Notes: generated by a model from the letters alone, not told the origin. Positions 8,407 to 17,444 are shown, numbered from the stretch's first letter. The stretch: DNA of 64,000 nt from UBA7672 sp965279205 (GCA_965279205.1 OZ257144.1:3286001-3350000); one strand, 5' to 3'. Program-made: numbers and translations.

Positions 8407-8883
8407 GTGCAAGATACACGGAACAAGGTCGATCTGGCCGCCTTGCGGTCTACCGTGGGGGACCTGGTCGCACTGGTGAACCAGTCGCCGCTCGGCGGCC
8501 GCCTCGTTCAGGAGGCGGGACTGCCGATTGACCCCGCCCTGCTCCGGATTGCCGGCTGCATTTACAGGTTCGGGCCGATCGGTCTGGTCGATCTGGCCGA
8601 ACGCGCCGGACGCGACCACACAACCGTCAGCCGCCAGGTCGCAAAACTCGAAGCGCTTGGCCTCGTTCAGCGGCGCCAGAGCGCGACCGACGGACGCGTG
8701 AGCGAAGTGGCTCTCACCGCCAAGGGAAGGCGGACCGGCGAGATGCTGTTCGCGGCGCAGGAAAAGGTCGTGGCGCCGATCCTGGAGAAGTGGAGCGAGA
8801 AAGAGCTTGCGGATCTGGTTCGTCTGATGCGGAAGCTGATCACTGACCTGACGGCGCTGAAGGACGGGTCGGACCAGCGCTAG
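8407..8883 (+). CDS. MarR-family transcriptional regulator
   Basis: This 158-aa winged-helix protein has HTH residues GLVDLAERAGRDHTTVSRQVAKLEALGLV and wing ATDGRVSEVALTAKG, followed by a C-terminal dimerisation helix. I chose the GTG start at 8407 (VQDTRNK) because a GGAG lies about 9 bases upstream and the Met-initiated longer frame runs back through the divergent gene and its signal peptide. The divergent arrangement suggests that it controls the 668-aa redox protein and itself. Ligand unknown. Confidence 0.88.
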   Translation: MQDTRNKVDLAALRSTVGDLVALVNQSPLGGRLVQEAGLPIDPALLRIAGCIYRFGPIGLVDLAERAGRDHTTVSRQVAKLEALGLVQRRQSATDGRVSEVALTAKGRRTGEMLFAAQEKVVAPILEKWSEKELADLVRLMRKLITDLTALKDGSDQR

Positions 8884-8997
8884 GTCTTCCGGCAGGATTG
8901 CTGAGGCATGCCTCCGCTTGATTGCTGAACTTACCCACGCAAGGCTTCGACAAAGGCTGGCGACGGCTTTGCTATGCAGAAGCTCTCGGCACTTGAC

Positions 8998-11082
8998 CTA
9001 TGCCGCTTGACCTTTGATCCGCGTGGAAACGAGCGAGAGCAAATCGGCAATCGCTTCGGGATCGACTGGCTTTGGAAGCACTCTGTCGAAACCCAGCTGC
9101 AGATACCGGGCTTGTCGATCCGGATCGACGTGCGCTGTGCAAGCAACGGCTACGGCGCCCACGGATCCTGAGTCGGTTTCGAGCTTTCGAATGACTTTGA
9201 GAGCGGATTCCCCATCGAGGACGGGCATCTGGATGTCCATGAAGATCAGGTCGAACCGGCCAGGCTCGAACCACTTCAGCACCTCTTCACCGTTCGTTGC
9301 GACCGACACAACAACGTGCTGTCGATCAAGCAGAAGCCGTAGCGTATTGGCGTTGAGGGCATTGTCGTCTGCCACGAGAACCCGCACTGGCCTTGGAACA
9401 ATGCCGTTCCCCGGCGCCGGCTTGTTGGAAGCCTCCTGCAGTGTTGCTGGAGAGGGCAGCTGAGTCGGAATCCTGACGGTGAAGCATGAGCCCCTGCCCG
9501 GCTCCGACTGGACCGCGATCTGACCGCCCATGGCGTGGACGAGCCCATTCACAATGGAGAGTCCGAGACCAGATCCCCCAAACTGTCGCGTGATAGAGGA
9601 GTCGGCCTGTGTGAACCTATCGAAGACGACCGCCAACTGCTCCTTGTTCATGCCAATTCCGGTATCCGCAACCGAGATGATGAGCATCCGCCCAGCGACG
9701 CCCTGGGGTACGCACGCAGCGTGTACATCCACTCTCCCCTTCTTCGTGAATTTCACCGCGTTTCCGATCAGGTTGTGCAGGACCTGCTGAATCCTGGATG
9801 GGTCGCCGAGAAGCAAGCGAGGAACATCTGGGTCGACGCTGACGTCGAGCGCGACGCCAGTGTCGCGCACCTTGAAAGCGTGAAGGGTTTGGGTCTTTTT
9901 CAGGACGCTGCGAATCTCGAAGCGCGTCAGCTCCAGCGTCAACCGACCCGCTTCGATTCTGGAATAATCGAGAATGTCGTTGAGTATCTCCATGAGCGAG
10001 TGGCCGGCATCGATCGCGACTTCCACCATTTCCTGTTGTTGCGACGTGAGTTCTTCCATCGCCAAAATTGACAACATTCCAATCACCCCATTCATGGGCG
10101 TGCGGATCTCGTGGCTCATCGTCGCCAGGAACGCCGACTTGGCTTGGGTTGCCGCTTCGGCGCGGACCTTTGCGCTTTCGAGCACGGCCTCATAAGCTTT
10201 GCGCTCAGATAGGTCGCGTAGAATGACGGCGAAAATCTGGTCGCTGCCGTTCGGTATCTTCGATACGGTTGCTTCGGCCGCGAACTCCTCGCCCGTGAAA
10301 CGTTTCGCCCGAATTTCGGCTCTATCGGCCATGCGCAACGCCGAGCTGCTTGATGTCGCGAACGTGTCAATATGGCGTTGATGATGATCGCGAAAGCGAT
10401 CCGGCATTAGTTCCTCAACGGACTTGCCAAGCATGGTCTCGCGCTGACACCGAAACATCGTCTCGGCGCCATCGCTGAACGTTAGCATCTTGCCGGAGCG
10501 ATCGGTGACGATGACAGCCTCGGGCGAAACGCGCAGGAATGACGCGACCATCGTTTCGCTTCGGTGCAGGGCCGTCTTTGCTTCGGAGAGCCTTGCTCGT
10601 TCGGCGGCAATTTCCTGCTCGCCAGCGATCTGCTGCGTGATGTCGATGCCGGTTGCGAGCCGGTTGAATTCCCCCGCTCCTATGTCGATCTCGACCGTTC
10701 GCGACCAGCGTATCGCGACCTGTCCGCCGTCCTTGCCGCGCAACGGGATTATGGCACAGGGGCCAGACGTCGGAGCTGACTGGCCGAAAAAGTGAGCGCG
10801 AGCTGTCGCGTGCTGCTCTTTGGAGAAGCACGCGCTCACAAAGTTTCGGCCAATGAGATCTGCCGCGGCTAAGTCCGTGAGTTCCTCGAGGTGCGGACTT
10901 GCATAGCGAACGGAGCCGTCACCAGAAAATGCGACGACAACCAGTTGGGCGATCGTCGCCAACTCTGACGACCACAGGCGTGTCGCGGCGGCTGTATTTG
11001 GGTTAGTCGCTTCTTCATCCGCGAGCCGGAGGGCCTTCTCCTTTCCCCCAAACTCGTGAGTTGAAATTTTCTGACCACTCAT
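8998..11082 (-). CDS. Soluble PAS-PAS hybrid histidine kinase with receiver domain
   Basis: This 694-aa protein has no transmembrane segments. It has two PAS modules (about residues 45-150 and 178-295), a HisKA domain with phospho-accepting H324 in SHEIRTPMNG, a HATPase domain (N box NLIGNAVKF about 437, G1 DTGIGM about 473, G2 GGSGLGL about 502), and a C-terminal receiver (about 565-690) with acidic ADDN and D616 in FMDIQMP. Such hybrids normally pass phosphate to an Hpt protein. No separate Hpt is encoded nearby. It is monocistronic as far as can be seen, and the input signal is unknown. Confidence 0.92.
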   Translation of the reverse strand: MSGQKISTHEFGGKEKALRLADEEATNPNTAAATRLWSSELATIAQLVVVAFSGDGSVRYASPHLEELTDLAAADLIGRNFVSACFSKEQHATARAHFFGQSAPTSGPCAIIPLRGKDGGQVAIRWSRTVEIDIGAGEFNRLATGIDITQQIAGEQEIAAERARLSEAKTALHRSETMVASFLRVSPEAVIVTDRSGKMLTFSDGAETMFRCQRETMLGKSVEELMPDRFRDHHQRHIDTFATSSSSALRMADRAEIRAKRFTGEEFAAEATVSKIPNGSDQIFAVILRDLSERKAYEAVLESAKVRAEAATQAKSAFLATMSHEIRTPMNGVIGMLSILAMEELTSQQQEMVEVAIDAGHSLMEILNDILDYSRIEAGRLTLELTRFEIRSVLKKTQTLHAFKVRDTGVALDVSVDPDVPRLLLGDPSRIQQVLHNLIGNAVKFTKKGRVDVHAACVPQGVAGRMLIISVADTGIGMNKEQLAVVFDRFTQADSSITRQFGGSGLGLSIVNGLVHAMGGQIAVQSEPGRGSCFTVRIPTQLPSPATLQEASNKPAPGNGIVPRPVRVLVADDNALNANTLRLLLDRQHVVVSVATNGEEVLKWFEPGRFDLIFMDIQMPVLDGESALKVIRKLETDSGSVGAVAVACTAHVDPDRQARYLQLGFDRVLPKPVDPEAIADLLSLVSTRIKGQAA

Positions 11083-11239
11083 TAGCCCTCAAAGCCGTTT
11101 GGAATTGCGCCGAATGGCAAAGGGCTAGTTTGATTCCGCAGAGTGCGTTGGATGATCATTGTATATACCTACCGGACTCCAAAGCGATTGGCCGTGGCCG
11201 CCGGCGCATAGCGCGATCGCGAGGCAAGCGCGATGGCAC

Positions 11240-11950
11240 TTACGGAGCCTGAACCTGTGCAATTCGGGCGAGACCTTGCATGTCCGTAATTCGGATATTT
11301 CGATCGGATAGCAAGATGAAGCGCCTGTCCCGCAACCGCTTCAACATCCGGCTCACATGCACCTGCGTTAGCCCGAGAACGTCAGCCAGATCCTGCTGAC
11401 GAAATGGAAAGGGCAATTGGTCGCCATTGACCACGCCACGATCGCTTGCTCGGCGATGCATCTGGAGAATGAAGGCTGCGGTACGACGTTCAGCAGAGCG
11501 CTTCCCGGTCGTGACGAGTAATTCTCGTAGTAGCTTGGCATGACCCGCGCAATTTCTCGCGAGCTCCGCCAGCGCCTTGGTGTCCTGGAGCGCGCCTGAA
11601 AAAGCAGCCCGATCAAAAACGCAAATCTTCAGATCGGAAAGCGCAATAAAGGGGAACGCCGATCCATCCTCGGCAAGCTCCTCACCATTGGCAAGTTCTC
11701 CGGACAGCAAGATATCAGTGATGCGCCGTTGGCCGTCGACCAAGATCGTGAATTTCGCTCCCCAACCTTCTTTCACAACGGTGATGTCCATTGGGTTTGA
11801 AGAGACAATGTGTCCCGCTGCAAGCTCGTCAATTCGTTTCGGAGAACCGGGGGCCTCCCCGGCAATGCCGAGCCGGACGAGGACGCAATGGGGGGCAGAC
11901 AGACATGATGGACAAGGGTTTGAGTCTTCGCGCTCGGTCACAACAGTCAC
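11240..11950 (-). CDS. FNR-type regulator with four conserved cysteines and a variant recognition helix
   Basis: This 236-aa Crp/Fnr protein has C13-x2-C16-x5-C22 and C110 (LKICVFDR), matching the FNR 4Fe-4S ligand set. A cNMP-like roll and the HTH LADVLGLTQVHVSR follow. The recognition helix has Val where FNR, and the other two family members in this window, have Glu (Q-V-H-V-S-R). DNA preference may therefore differ from TTGAT. The start codon is GTG at 11950, immediately after the stop of the thioredoxin-like gene, so the two are probably one transcript. An oxygen- or NO-sensing role is inferred from the cysteines. Confidence 0.87.
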   Translation of the reverse strand: MTVVTEREDSNPCPSCLSAPHCVLVRLGIAGEAPGSPKRIDELAAGHIVSSNPMDITVVKEGWGAKFTILVDGQRRITDILLSGELANGEELAEDGSAFPFIALSDLKICVFDRAAFSGALQDTKALAELARNCAGHAKLLRELLVTTGKRSAERRTAAFILQMHRRASDRGVVNGDQLPFPFRQQDLADVLGLTQVHVSRMLKRLRDRRFILLSDRNIRITDMQGLARIAQVQAP

Positions 11951-12241
11951 CTAGCTATCCAGATCTAACAACGAATGCCGCCCTTCGTACCGCTCGACGA
12001 TTTTTCCGTTGCGTACGACGAGCGTGGTTGGCAACACGCGGATAGCCAAGGACCTAGCGAGGGCAACCTCCTCGAAGGCATCGACGTAGCCAAAGCTGAC
12101 TTCCTTGCATCGGCGCCAGGCGCCGGCGAATTCGACCGCCTGGTTCATGGTCGCCTCACCTGTCGGGGCGCCGAACATCACTGCTGCAACGTCGGCTTCG
12201 CTTAGGAAGCGACCAATGGTTTCCATGCCAAGTCTCTTCAT
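11951..12241 (-). CDS. Thioredoxin-fold protein lacking the CxxC active site (HyaE-like)
   Basis: This 96-aa protein keeps the C-terminal thioredoxin pattern (VDAFEEVALARSLAIRVLPTTLVVRNGKIVERYEG, with the cis-Pro in VLPT). The position of the WCxxC motif reads FGAPTGEAT, with no cysteine. That is like HyaE/HupG-type thioredoxin-fold chaperones rather than a redox enzyme. The start at 12241 is supported by a strong AAGGAGG ribosome-binding site 5-11 bases upstream; an in-frame ATG 27 bases earlier lacks one. It is directly followed by the FNR-type regulator. No hydrogenase genes are present here, so the function stays open. Confidence 0.78.
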   Translation of the reverse strand: MKRLGMETIGRFLSEADVAAVMFGAPTGEATMNQAVEFAGAWRRCKEVSFGYVDAFEEVALARSLAIRVLPTTLVVRNGKIVERYEGRHSLLDLDS

Positions 12242-12577
12242 GTGGGCCTCCTTGGATCTAGTGGACAATGAGATGTGGAAAGTTTTTCACGTTGAAATGG
12301 GCCTGGCGCGACTGCGTCGTCGGAACTCCTGACGACGTGTCGCTCATGGCCTTGAGGGAGCGGCTGATGCTCGTGGCGGCTATCGCAGGCCAGCACCAGA
12401 GCAGCCGGCAACAGGACTCCTGCCGCACAGAAGGCGAGTATGCTGATGACCAGCCTAAGACGATCGCCAAGACCTAGCTCGGACGATTGAGAGCCGGCTG
12501 CGATCACACGTTTATTTCTCTTTCGATCCAAGGTGTCTCTCCGTAACTTTTTGTAGTCGATGCGGGGAAGTGGGATG
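12242..12577. other. Intergenic stretch without a convincing gene
   Basis: These 336 bases lie between the efflux operon end and the thioredoxin-like gene. A minus-strand frame (12238-12588) is open and encodes one hydrophobic segment (LRLVISILAFCAAGVLL). However, its tail is rich in His, Arg and Pro as in random frames, and it overlaps the stop of the MFS gene. It could be a decayed small membrane protein gene. I see no RNA gene or clear terminator. Confidence 0.4.
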
Positions 12578-14128
12578 CTAGTGCGCACCGCTGGTGTCGA
12601 TCGGGCCTTTTGGTTTCGGCGCCAGCCAGATCAACGTCGCGGCGAAGGCGAAGCAGATGGCGATCACAGAGAACATCTCCAGCGTCGCCAGCATCACGCT
12701 CTGACCTTCGACTACACCGGTCAGCACAGTCCGCGCCTGTTCAGGCGAGGCGCCCTGAGCGGCCATTTCTGCTAGCGCGGCCTCGCCATGGTTCATGGCG
12801 CCGGCCAGCTCGGTCTGGTTCTCTCGCATTGAGTTGAACCAGCCCGTCTGGACGAGCGATGTCGCAAAAGCTCCGGCCAGTGTTCGCATGAAGTTGGAGA
12901 TGCCGGCCGCGTTGGCCTGCTCGTGTGGTTCTACGCTGGCCATCGCAAGGCCCGTCACGGGGACGAAGAACATCACCATGAACGGACCGGTCAGCAGCGT
13001 TGGCCAGGCCATTTGCAGGAAGGTAACATCGGAGTTGAAGGCCATCCGCCAGACCGAGATGAGGCCGAGGCCAAGAATTCCCAGCGACACGATCATGCGC
13101 GCGTCAATGCGCTCCACCGCTTTCCCCACCAGAGGCGCACAAACCACGGCAAAGATTCCCATGATACCGGTGGCGTAGCCGGCCCAGGTCGCCGTGTAGC
13201 CCATGTTGGATTGTAGCCAGAGCGGCAGAAGGACGATGCTCGCGAAGAATGCACCGAACCCGACTGAGTAGGTGAGTGCGGAAGCGGTGAAGCCGCGGTG
13301 CCGGAAGATGCGCAGGTCGACGATGGGATGTTTTGCGGTGAGTTCCCAGATCACGAAAGCGACAAAGCCTACCGCCGCGACGACTGCGAGAATCTGGATC
13401 TCGTGCGAATTGAACCAGTCGTGGTTGCGCCCTTCGTCGAGCATGATCTGAAGGGCGGCCACCCAGACGACCAGCAGCGCAAGTCCGATCTTATCCAGAA
13501 AAGCTGTGCCCTTTGGGTCAGGCTGGCCGCGAAGCAGTCCAAGCAGCACGATACCGCCGATGGCCGCAACCGGCACCTTGATGAAGAAGATCCACTGCCA
13601 ACCGATGCTGTCGCAGATCATCCCGCCCAGGATTGGACCCGCGACGGGGCCGACCAGGGTGGTCATCGCCCAGATGACTGTCGCAAGTGTCGCCTTCTCC
13701 TTCGGAAAAATGCGCAGCAGCAGCATCTGCGAAAGCGGCATGATCGGACCGCCAAGCAGTCCGAGAAGGACCCGGCCGCCGATCAGCGTTTCCAGCGAGT
13801 TGGACAGACCGCACAGCAGCGACATCGCCGCGAAACCAATATAGCAAAACAGAAATGTGCGTTGCCCGCCGAAGCGAAGCGCGAGCCAACCCGTGAGCGG
13901 CACGGTGATCGCCTCCGCGACCGCGTAGGACGTGATCACCCAGGTCCCCTGAGAGGAGGAGACGCCGAGAGCGCCAGCGATCGTGGGAATCGAGACGTTA
14001 GCGATCGTGGTGTCGAGCACCACGAGGAAGTTGCCCAATCCGATCAGGATCGCGGCGGCGTAGAGGCGCACGCCAGTGAGTGGGCCTCCCGCCGCGGGTG
14101 CGGCGAGCGACATCATTGCGGCTTTCAT
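12578..14128 (-). CDS. emrB: DHA2-family MFS drug exporter EmrB
   Basis: This 516-aa inner-membrane proton antiporter with about 14 transmembrane segments forms the pump of a tripartite efflux system. Family signatures are visible: LDTTIANVSIPTIAGALG in TM1, VITSYAVAEAITVPLTGWLALRFG, GRVLLGLLGGPIMPLSQ, and motif C in TM5 (WAMTTLVGPVAGPILGG). It is the last gene of the operon OMF-emrA-emrB, 34 bp downstream of the adaptor gene. The substrate range cannot be read from sequence; the divergent TetR regulator suggests induction by hydrophobic toxic compounds. Confidence 0.94.
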   Translation of the reverse strand: MKAAMMSLAAPAAGGPLTGVRLYAAAILIGLGNFLVVLDTTIANVSIPTIAGALGVSSSQGTWVITSYAVAEAITVPLTGWLALRFGGQRTFLFCYIGFAAMSLLCGLSNSLETLIGGRVLLGLLGGPIMPLSQMLLLRIFPKEKATLATVIWAMTTLVGPVAGPILGGMICDSIGWQWIFFIKVPVAAIGGIVLLGLLRGQPDPKGTAFLDKIGLALLVVWVAALQIMLDEGRNHDWFNSHEIQILAVVAAVGFVAFVIWELTAKHPIVDLRIFRHRGFTASALTYSVGFGAFFASIVLLPLWLQSNMGYTATWAGYATGIMGIFAVVCAPLVGKAVERIDARMIVSLGILGLGLISVWRMAFNSDVTFLQMAWPTLLTGPFMVMFFVPVTGLAMASVEPHEQANAAGISNFMRTLAGAFATSLVQTGWFNSMRENQTELAGAMNHGEAALAEMAAQGASPEQARTVLTGVVEGQSVMLATLEMFSVIAICFAFAATLIWLAPKPKGPIDTSGAH

Positions 14129-14162
14129 TTTTTGTCCCCGTGCTACTCGGTTTTTCCGCGCG

Positions 14163-15272
14163 CTACTCGGTAACGTCGATGGTGGCTTTCATGGAAAGAC
14201 CAACCTTGAGCGGATGAGATTTCAGTTGCTCAGGATCGAGTTCGATCCGGACCGGAAGGCGCTGGACAACCTTGATCCAGTTGCCCGTGGCGTTCTGCGC
14301 CGGAACGACGGCGAACGCCGCGCCGGTGCCGCCGGAAAAGCCGGAGACGCGGCCTTGATAGACAACATTGCCGCCGTACAGATCGCTCTCGAGCTCGACG
14401 GGTTGGCCAACACGCACTTTCTCCAGTTGAACTTCCTTGAAGTTGGCGTTCACGTACGCCTGCTGGATCGGCACAATGGTCATCATGTGCGCGCCGGGCT
14501 GAACCATCTGTCCCACCTGCACCAGACGCTTGGCGACAACGCCATCGACAGGGGCCCGCACGGTGGTGCGATCGAGCGCCACAAGCGCCTGGTCGACGCG
14601 GGACTTTGCCGCCCTCACCTCAGGGTTCTCATCGAGAGACACTCCGGAAATCAGGGCGTGGTTTGCATCGCGAGATCCGCGCGCCGCGCGAACATTTGCT
14701 TCGGCCTGGCTCACGGCGGCGGCGGAGGCGTCCACCGCCGTCTTCGCCGTGGTCAGCTGTTCGGCCGAAATCGCCCCACTACTTGCCAGCGGTTCCCGGC
14801 GACCAAGCTCACTTTCGACGCGAGCCAGTTCGGCCCTGGCTCGGACGAGGTCAGCCTCGCGAGCTGCAATCTGTCCGTTGAGGGCATTGTCCGTTGCACT
14901 ATAGCCGCGGACGCGCCGCTCGATCTGGCCCAGCGCCGCCATAGCCTGTTGGAGCTCAAGCCGCCGATCAACGTCATCCAAGACGACAAGCACGTCGCCT
15001 CTCTTGACCATCTGGGTATCGACGACGCGCACTTCGGCGACGGGCCCGGATGTGAGGGCAGTCACTAGCGCGCTATCGGCCTCGACATAGGCATTGTCTG
15101 TTTCCACGTGGTCGCCGGCGACAACCGTCTCGTAGGCGAAGTAGCCGCCGCCGGCGAGCACGAGCGCGCCCGCAAGGCCAGCGAAGAGCTTCTTGCGGTT
15201 CTTGGCGCGGGCGACGTCAGACGGATCGGGGACTTCGATGGCGAAATCTTCGTGTAGAACTTGCTTGTTCAT
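14163..15272 (-). CDS. emrA: EmrA/HlyD-family membrane fusion protein
   Basis: This 369-aa periplasmic adaptor links the MFS pump to the outer-membrane channel. It has a cytoplasmic N-terminus, a single TM segment at about residues 29-47 (LFAGLAGALVLAGGGYFAY), a lipoyl/barrel-sandwich half (DNAYVEADSALVTALTSGPV), a long alpha-hairpin (about 100-210) and the second half with APVDGVVAKR and VNANFKEVQLEKVRVGQ. The domain order is that of EmrA. It lies between the OMF gene and emrB. Confidence 0.94.
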   Translation of the reverse strand: MNKQVLHEDFAIEVPDPSDVARAKNRKKLFAGLAGALVLAGGGYFAYETVVAGDHVETDNAYVEADSALVTALTSGPVAEVRVVDTQMVKRGDVLVVLDDVDRRLELQQAMAALGQIERRVRGYSATDNALNGQIAAREADLVRARAELARVESELGRREPLASSGAISAEQLTTAKTAVDASAAAVSQAEANVRAARGSRDANHALISGVSLDENPEVRAAKSRVDQALVALDRTTVRAPVDGVVAKRLVQVGQMVQPGAHMMTIVPIQQAYVNANFKEVQLEKVRVGQPVELESDLYGGNVVYQGRVSGFSGGTGAAFAVVPAQNATGNWIKVVQRLPVRIELDPEQLKSHPLKVGLSMKATIDVTE

Positions 15273-15304
15273 GGGTGTGTTCCTTGGAGTGGGTTGAAGG
15301 AGAA

Positions 15305-16744
15305 TCAGGAGCGATAGCCGCCGCCGAGCGCGCGGATGAGGGCCACGTCGAGCGTGAAGGAGCGGGTTTCGAGGTCGGCTACCGCCCGGCGGTGTGCGAT
15401 GAGCGCATCTTCCGCGGTAAGCACATCGAGATAGCCGCCAACGCCACTTGCGTAGCGCTGCCGGATCAATTCATAGGCCTGTTCAGAGGCCGCGAGCGCT
15501 TCCCGAGTCTTTGTGAGCCGGCGATCCAGCATCCGCGCGCTGACAGCGGCGTCTGCCACATCCTTGAGCGCTTGCGTCAGCGTCTGATCATAGGCGGCTA
15601 CCGCTTCGTCATACTCCGCCCGCGCGCCGCGGTAGGATCCTTCCAGGCGGCCGCCACTGAAGATCGGTAGGCTGAAAGCTGGGCCCACCTGCCCAACAGT
15701 CGAGTCAGACTCCAGCAGGTTGTCGAGACCCATGGACTCCACACCGACAAATGCTGTCAGATTCACGTTCGGGTAGAATGCGGCCTTGGCTGCGTCGATC
15801 CGAAGTGCAGCAGCTTCAGCCGCAAGCCGGGCGGCGACGACATCCGGCCGACGTCCGACCAGATCGACCTGCAGATTCTCCGGCAGGCCAAAGGCGCGAA
15901 TTGCGCCCGGAGCCGGACGCGTGATGGCGTGACCGCGGTCAGGGCCCTGCCCCAGGAGGGCTGCGATGGCGTTGCCCGTCAGGCCCACCGCTTCTGCAAG
16001 TGATGCGAGTTCGGCCTCGGCCATCGCCCGGCCGGCGTGAGCGCGCTCGAGGGCGGCTTGTTCTTCAAGTCCAGCACGGACGCGTTGGCCGATGAGTGAC
16101 TCGCTCTCGATACGGACGCGCAGGGCTTCTTCAGCCGCATCTGCGTCGGCATAGAGCTGCGTGAGTTCAGCGTAGGCGCCGGCCACGGCAGTGGCCAGAA
16201 CGAGGCGCGCCGCGGCGGCTTCGGCCCGGGCGGCCTCGGCCTGAGTGGTCGCTGCCTTCAGCAGGGCGTGGTTGCGGCCGAATAGATCGAGGTCCCAGCT
16301 CAGCGAAAATCCCGCCTGACCGACATCGTTCCAGCCCTCTGGCACGGCGCCTTGCGGAAGCCCGTTGTTCTGGCTGTTTCTCGCAGAGCCAGCAAACACT
16401 GCCGCGCCGACCTGGGGGGACAGAACCGCACCGGCCTGCTGCGCCAGCGCCTGCGCTCGTCTCATGCGCGCTTCTGCAATCACCAGGTTTGGCGAGCCAG
16501 CCAGCGCCTCGGTAATCAGGGCAGTCAGCTGAGACTCCCCATAGGGGACCCACCAGGCGTCGCTCGGCCAGTCGGATACTGGCGCGTTGAAAGCGTTCGC
16601 CGTTGCGTAGCTTCCCGGCGCCTTAGGCTGTGGCGCGGTACCGAGATCCGGAATGTTTGCGCATGCCGAAACCGTGCTCACGGCTGCCCCAACTACCAGG
16701 ACACGTCTCACGGCCTGTACACTCAAGATCGAAAAAAATGCCAT
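15305..16744 (-). CDS. Outer-membrane efflux channel lipoprotein (NodT/OprM family)
   Basis: This 479-aa protein has a signal and lipobox (VVGAAVSTVSAC, acylated Cys about 28), then two outer-membrane efflux protein repeats (about 60-260 and 275-475). Typical motifs are WWVPYGESQLTALI, the NodT-like GRRPDVVAARLAAEAAA and YDQTLTQALKDVADA. It trimerises as a channel across the outer membrane for the EmrAB pump encoded downstream. It is the first gene of the operon, facing the TetR gene across a 103-bp promoter region with a perfect operator-like palindrome. Confidence 0.93.
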   Translation of the reverse strand: MAFFSILSVQAVRRVLVVGAAVSTVSACANIPDLGTAPQPKAPGSYATANAFNAPVSDWPSDAWWVPYGESQLTALITEALAGSPNLVIAEARMRRAQALAQQAGAVLSPQVGAAVFAGSARNSQNNGLPQGAVPEGWNDVGQAGFSLSWDLDLFGRNHALLKAATTQAEAARAEAAAARLVLATAVAGAYAELTQLYADADAAEEALRVRIESESLIGQRVRAGLEEQAALERAHAGRAMAEAELASLAEAVGLTGNAIAALLGQGPDRGHAITRPAPGAIRAFGLPENLQVDLVGRRPDVVAARLAAEAAALRIDAAKAAFYPNVNLTAFVGVESMGLDNLLESDSTVGQVGPAFSLPIFSGGRLEGSYRGARAEYDEAVAAYDQTLTQALKDVADAAVSARMLDRRLTKTREALAASEQAYELIRQRYASGVGGYLDVLTAEDALIAHRRAVADLETRSFTLDVALIRALGGGYRS

Positions 16745-16762
16745 CCAAGGCCCCTATTACAA

Positions 16763-16777
16763 ACTGTACGATACAGT
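16763..16777. promoter_or_regulatory. Putative TetR operator
   Basis: ACTGTA-CGA-TACAGT is a perfect inverted repeat with a 3-bp centre, 19 bp upstream of the OMF gene's ATG and 71 bp upstream of the divergent tetR gene. The overlapping TATATAAG element suggests it covers promoter elements. A degenerate half-site (TGTACAGA) lies at about 16816-16824. Binding by the adjacent TetR protein is inferred from position and symmetry. Confidence 0.6.
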
Positions 16778-16847
16778 CTATATAAGGGAGGCTACTTCCG
16801 TTCGTCAAGCGGAAAGTGTACAGACTAGTTCACAAAAGGAATCTTGA

Positions 16848-17444
16848 ATGCGCGTGAGAACCGATGAGCGGCGTCGATCGATCCTGGAGGCCGCATGGGC
16901 GGTGTTCAGGGCAAACGGCTATGAGCGGACCACAATGTCCGAGATCTCCGAGAAGGTCGGCGGCTCGAAAGCCACGCTCTACGGGTACTTTCAGTCAAAG
17001 GAGCAGCTTTTCAGCGCCACACTTGAAGAGGTGGTTGAAGGCCAATCCGAAGCGATATTTGCGGCAATGGAGGTCGAGGGACAATTGGAAGCGCGTCTTC
17101 TCGCTTTCGCTCGGAGCTATGTGCAAACCAGAATGACCCCCGATTCGCTTGCGGTCGCGCGCGCCCTGATTTCCGAAGGCGAGCGATCGGATCTCGGTGA
17201 GCGATTGCGGATGCGGTTTATCCAACCTCACTGGCGCCGGATCGCAGCTTTTCTCGATCAAGAGATGCAGGCTGGCTCGCTCCGTCGGGCAGATCCAAAC
17301 TTGGCCGCATGGCATTTTCGCGGACTGATCGAGGTCGACCTCGTCGAACGGCGGCTGCACGGAGACCGGGCAGTCACCGCCCACGAGATTGAAACGGCGG
17401 TCGTGTCTGGAGTTGACACGTTTCTGCGGGCGTATGCGCCATAA
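16848..17444 (+). CDS. TetR-family regulator of the efflux operon
   Basis: This 198-aa protein has an N-terminal HTH (ILEAAWAVFRANGYERTTMSEISEKVGGSKATLYGYFQSKEQL, about residues 10-55, quoted in parts) and an all-helical C-terminal ligand domain of the AefR/AcrR kind. It is divergent from the OMF-emrA-emrB operon and presumably represses it, with derepression when substrate binds. The start ATG follows AAAGGAATCTTGA, which has an AGGA Shine-Dalgarno. Confidence 0.92.
   Translation: MRVRTDERRRSILEAAWAVFRANGYERTTMSEISEKVGGSKATLYGYFQSKEQLFSATLEEVVEGQSEAIFAAMEVEGQLEARLLAFARSYVQTRMTPDSLAVARALISEGERSDLGERLRMRFIQPHWRRIAAFLDQEMQAGSLRRADPNLAAWHFRGLIEVDLVERRLHGDRAVTAHEIETAVVSGVDTFLRAYAP

Noticed and set aside
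12238..12588. Minus-strand frame of 116 codons with one hydrophobic segment, ending in an ATGA overlap with the thioredoxin-like gene
   Set aside because: Its start lies inside the end of emrB and the second half has the His/Arg/Pro-rich composition of random frames. A strong ribosome site for the next gene lies within it. I keep it only as possible decayed sequence.
13298..14173. Open plus-strand frame opposite emrB
   Set aside because: Shadow frame rich in Asp, Arg and His over a certain membrane transporter gene.
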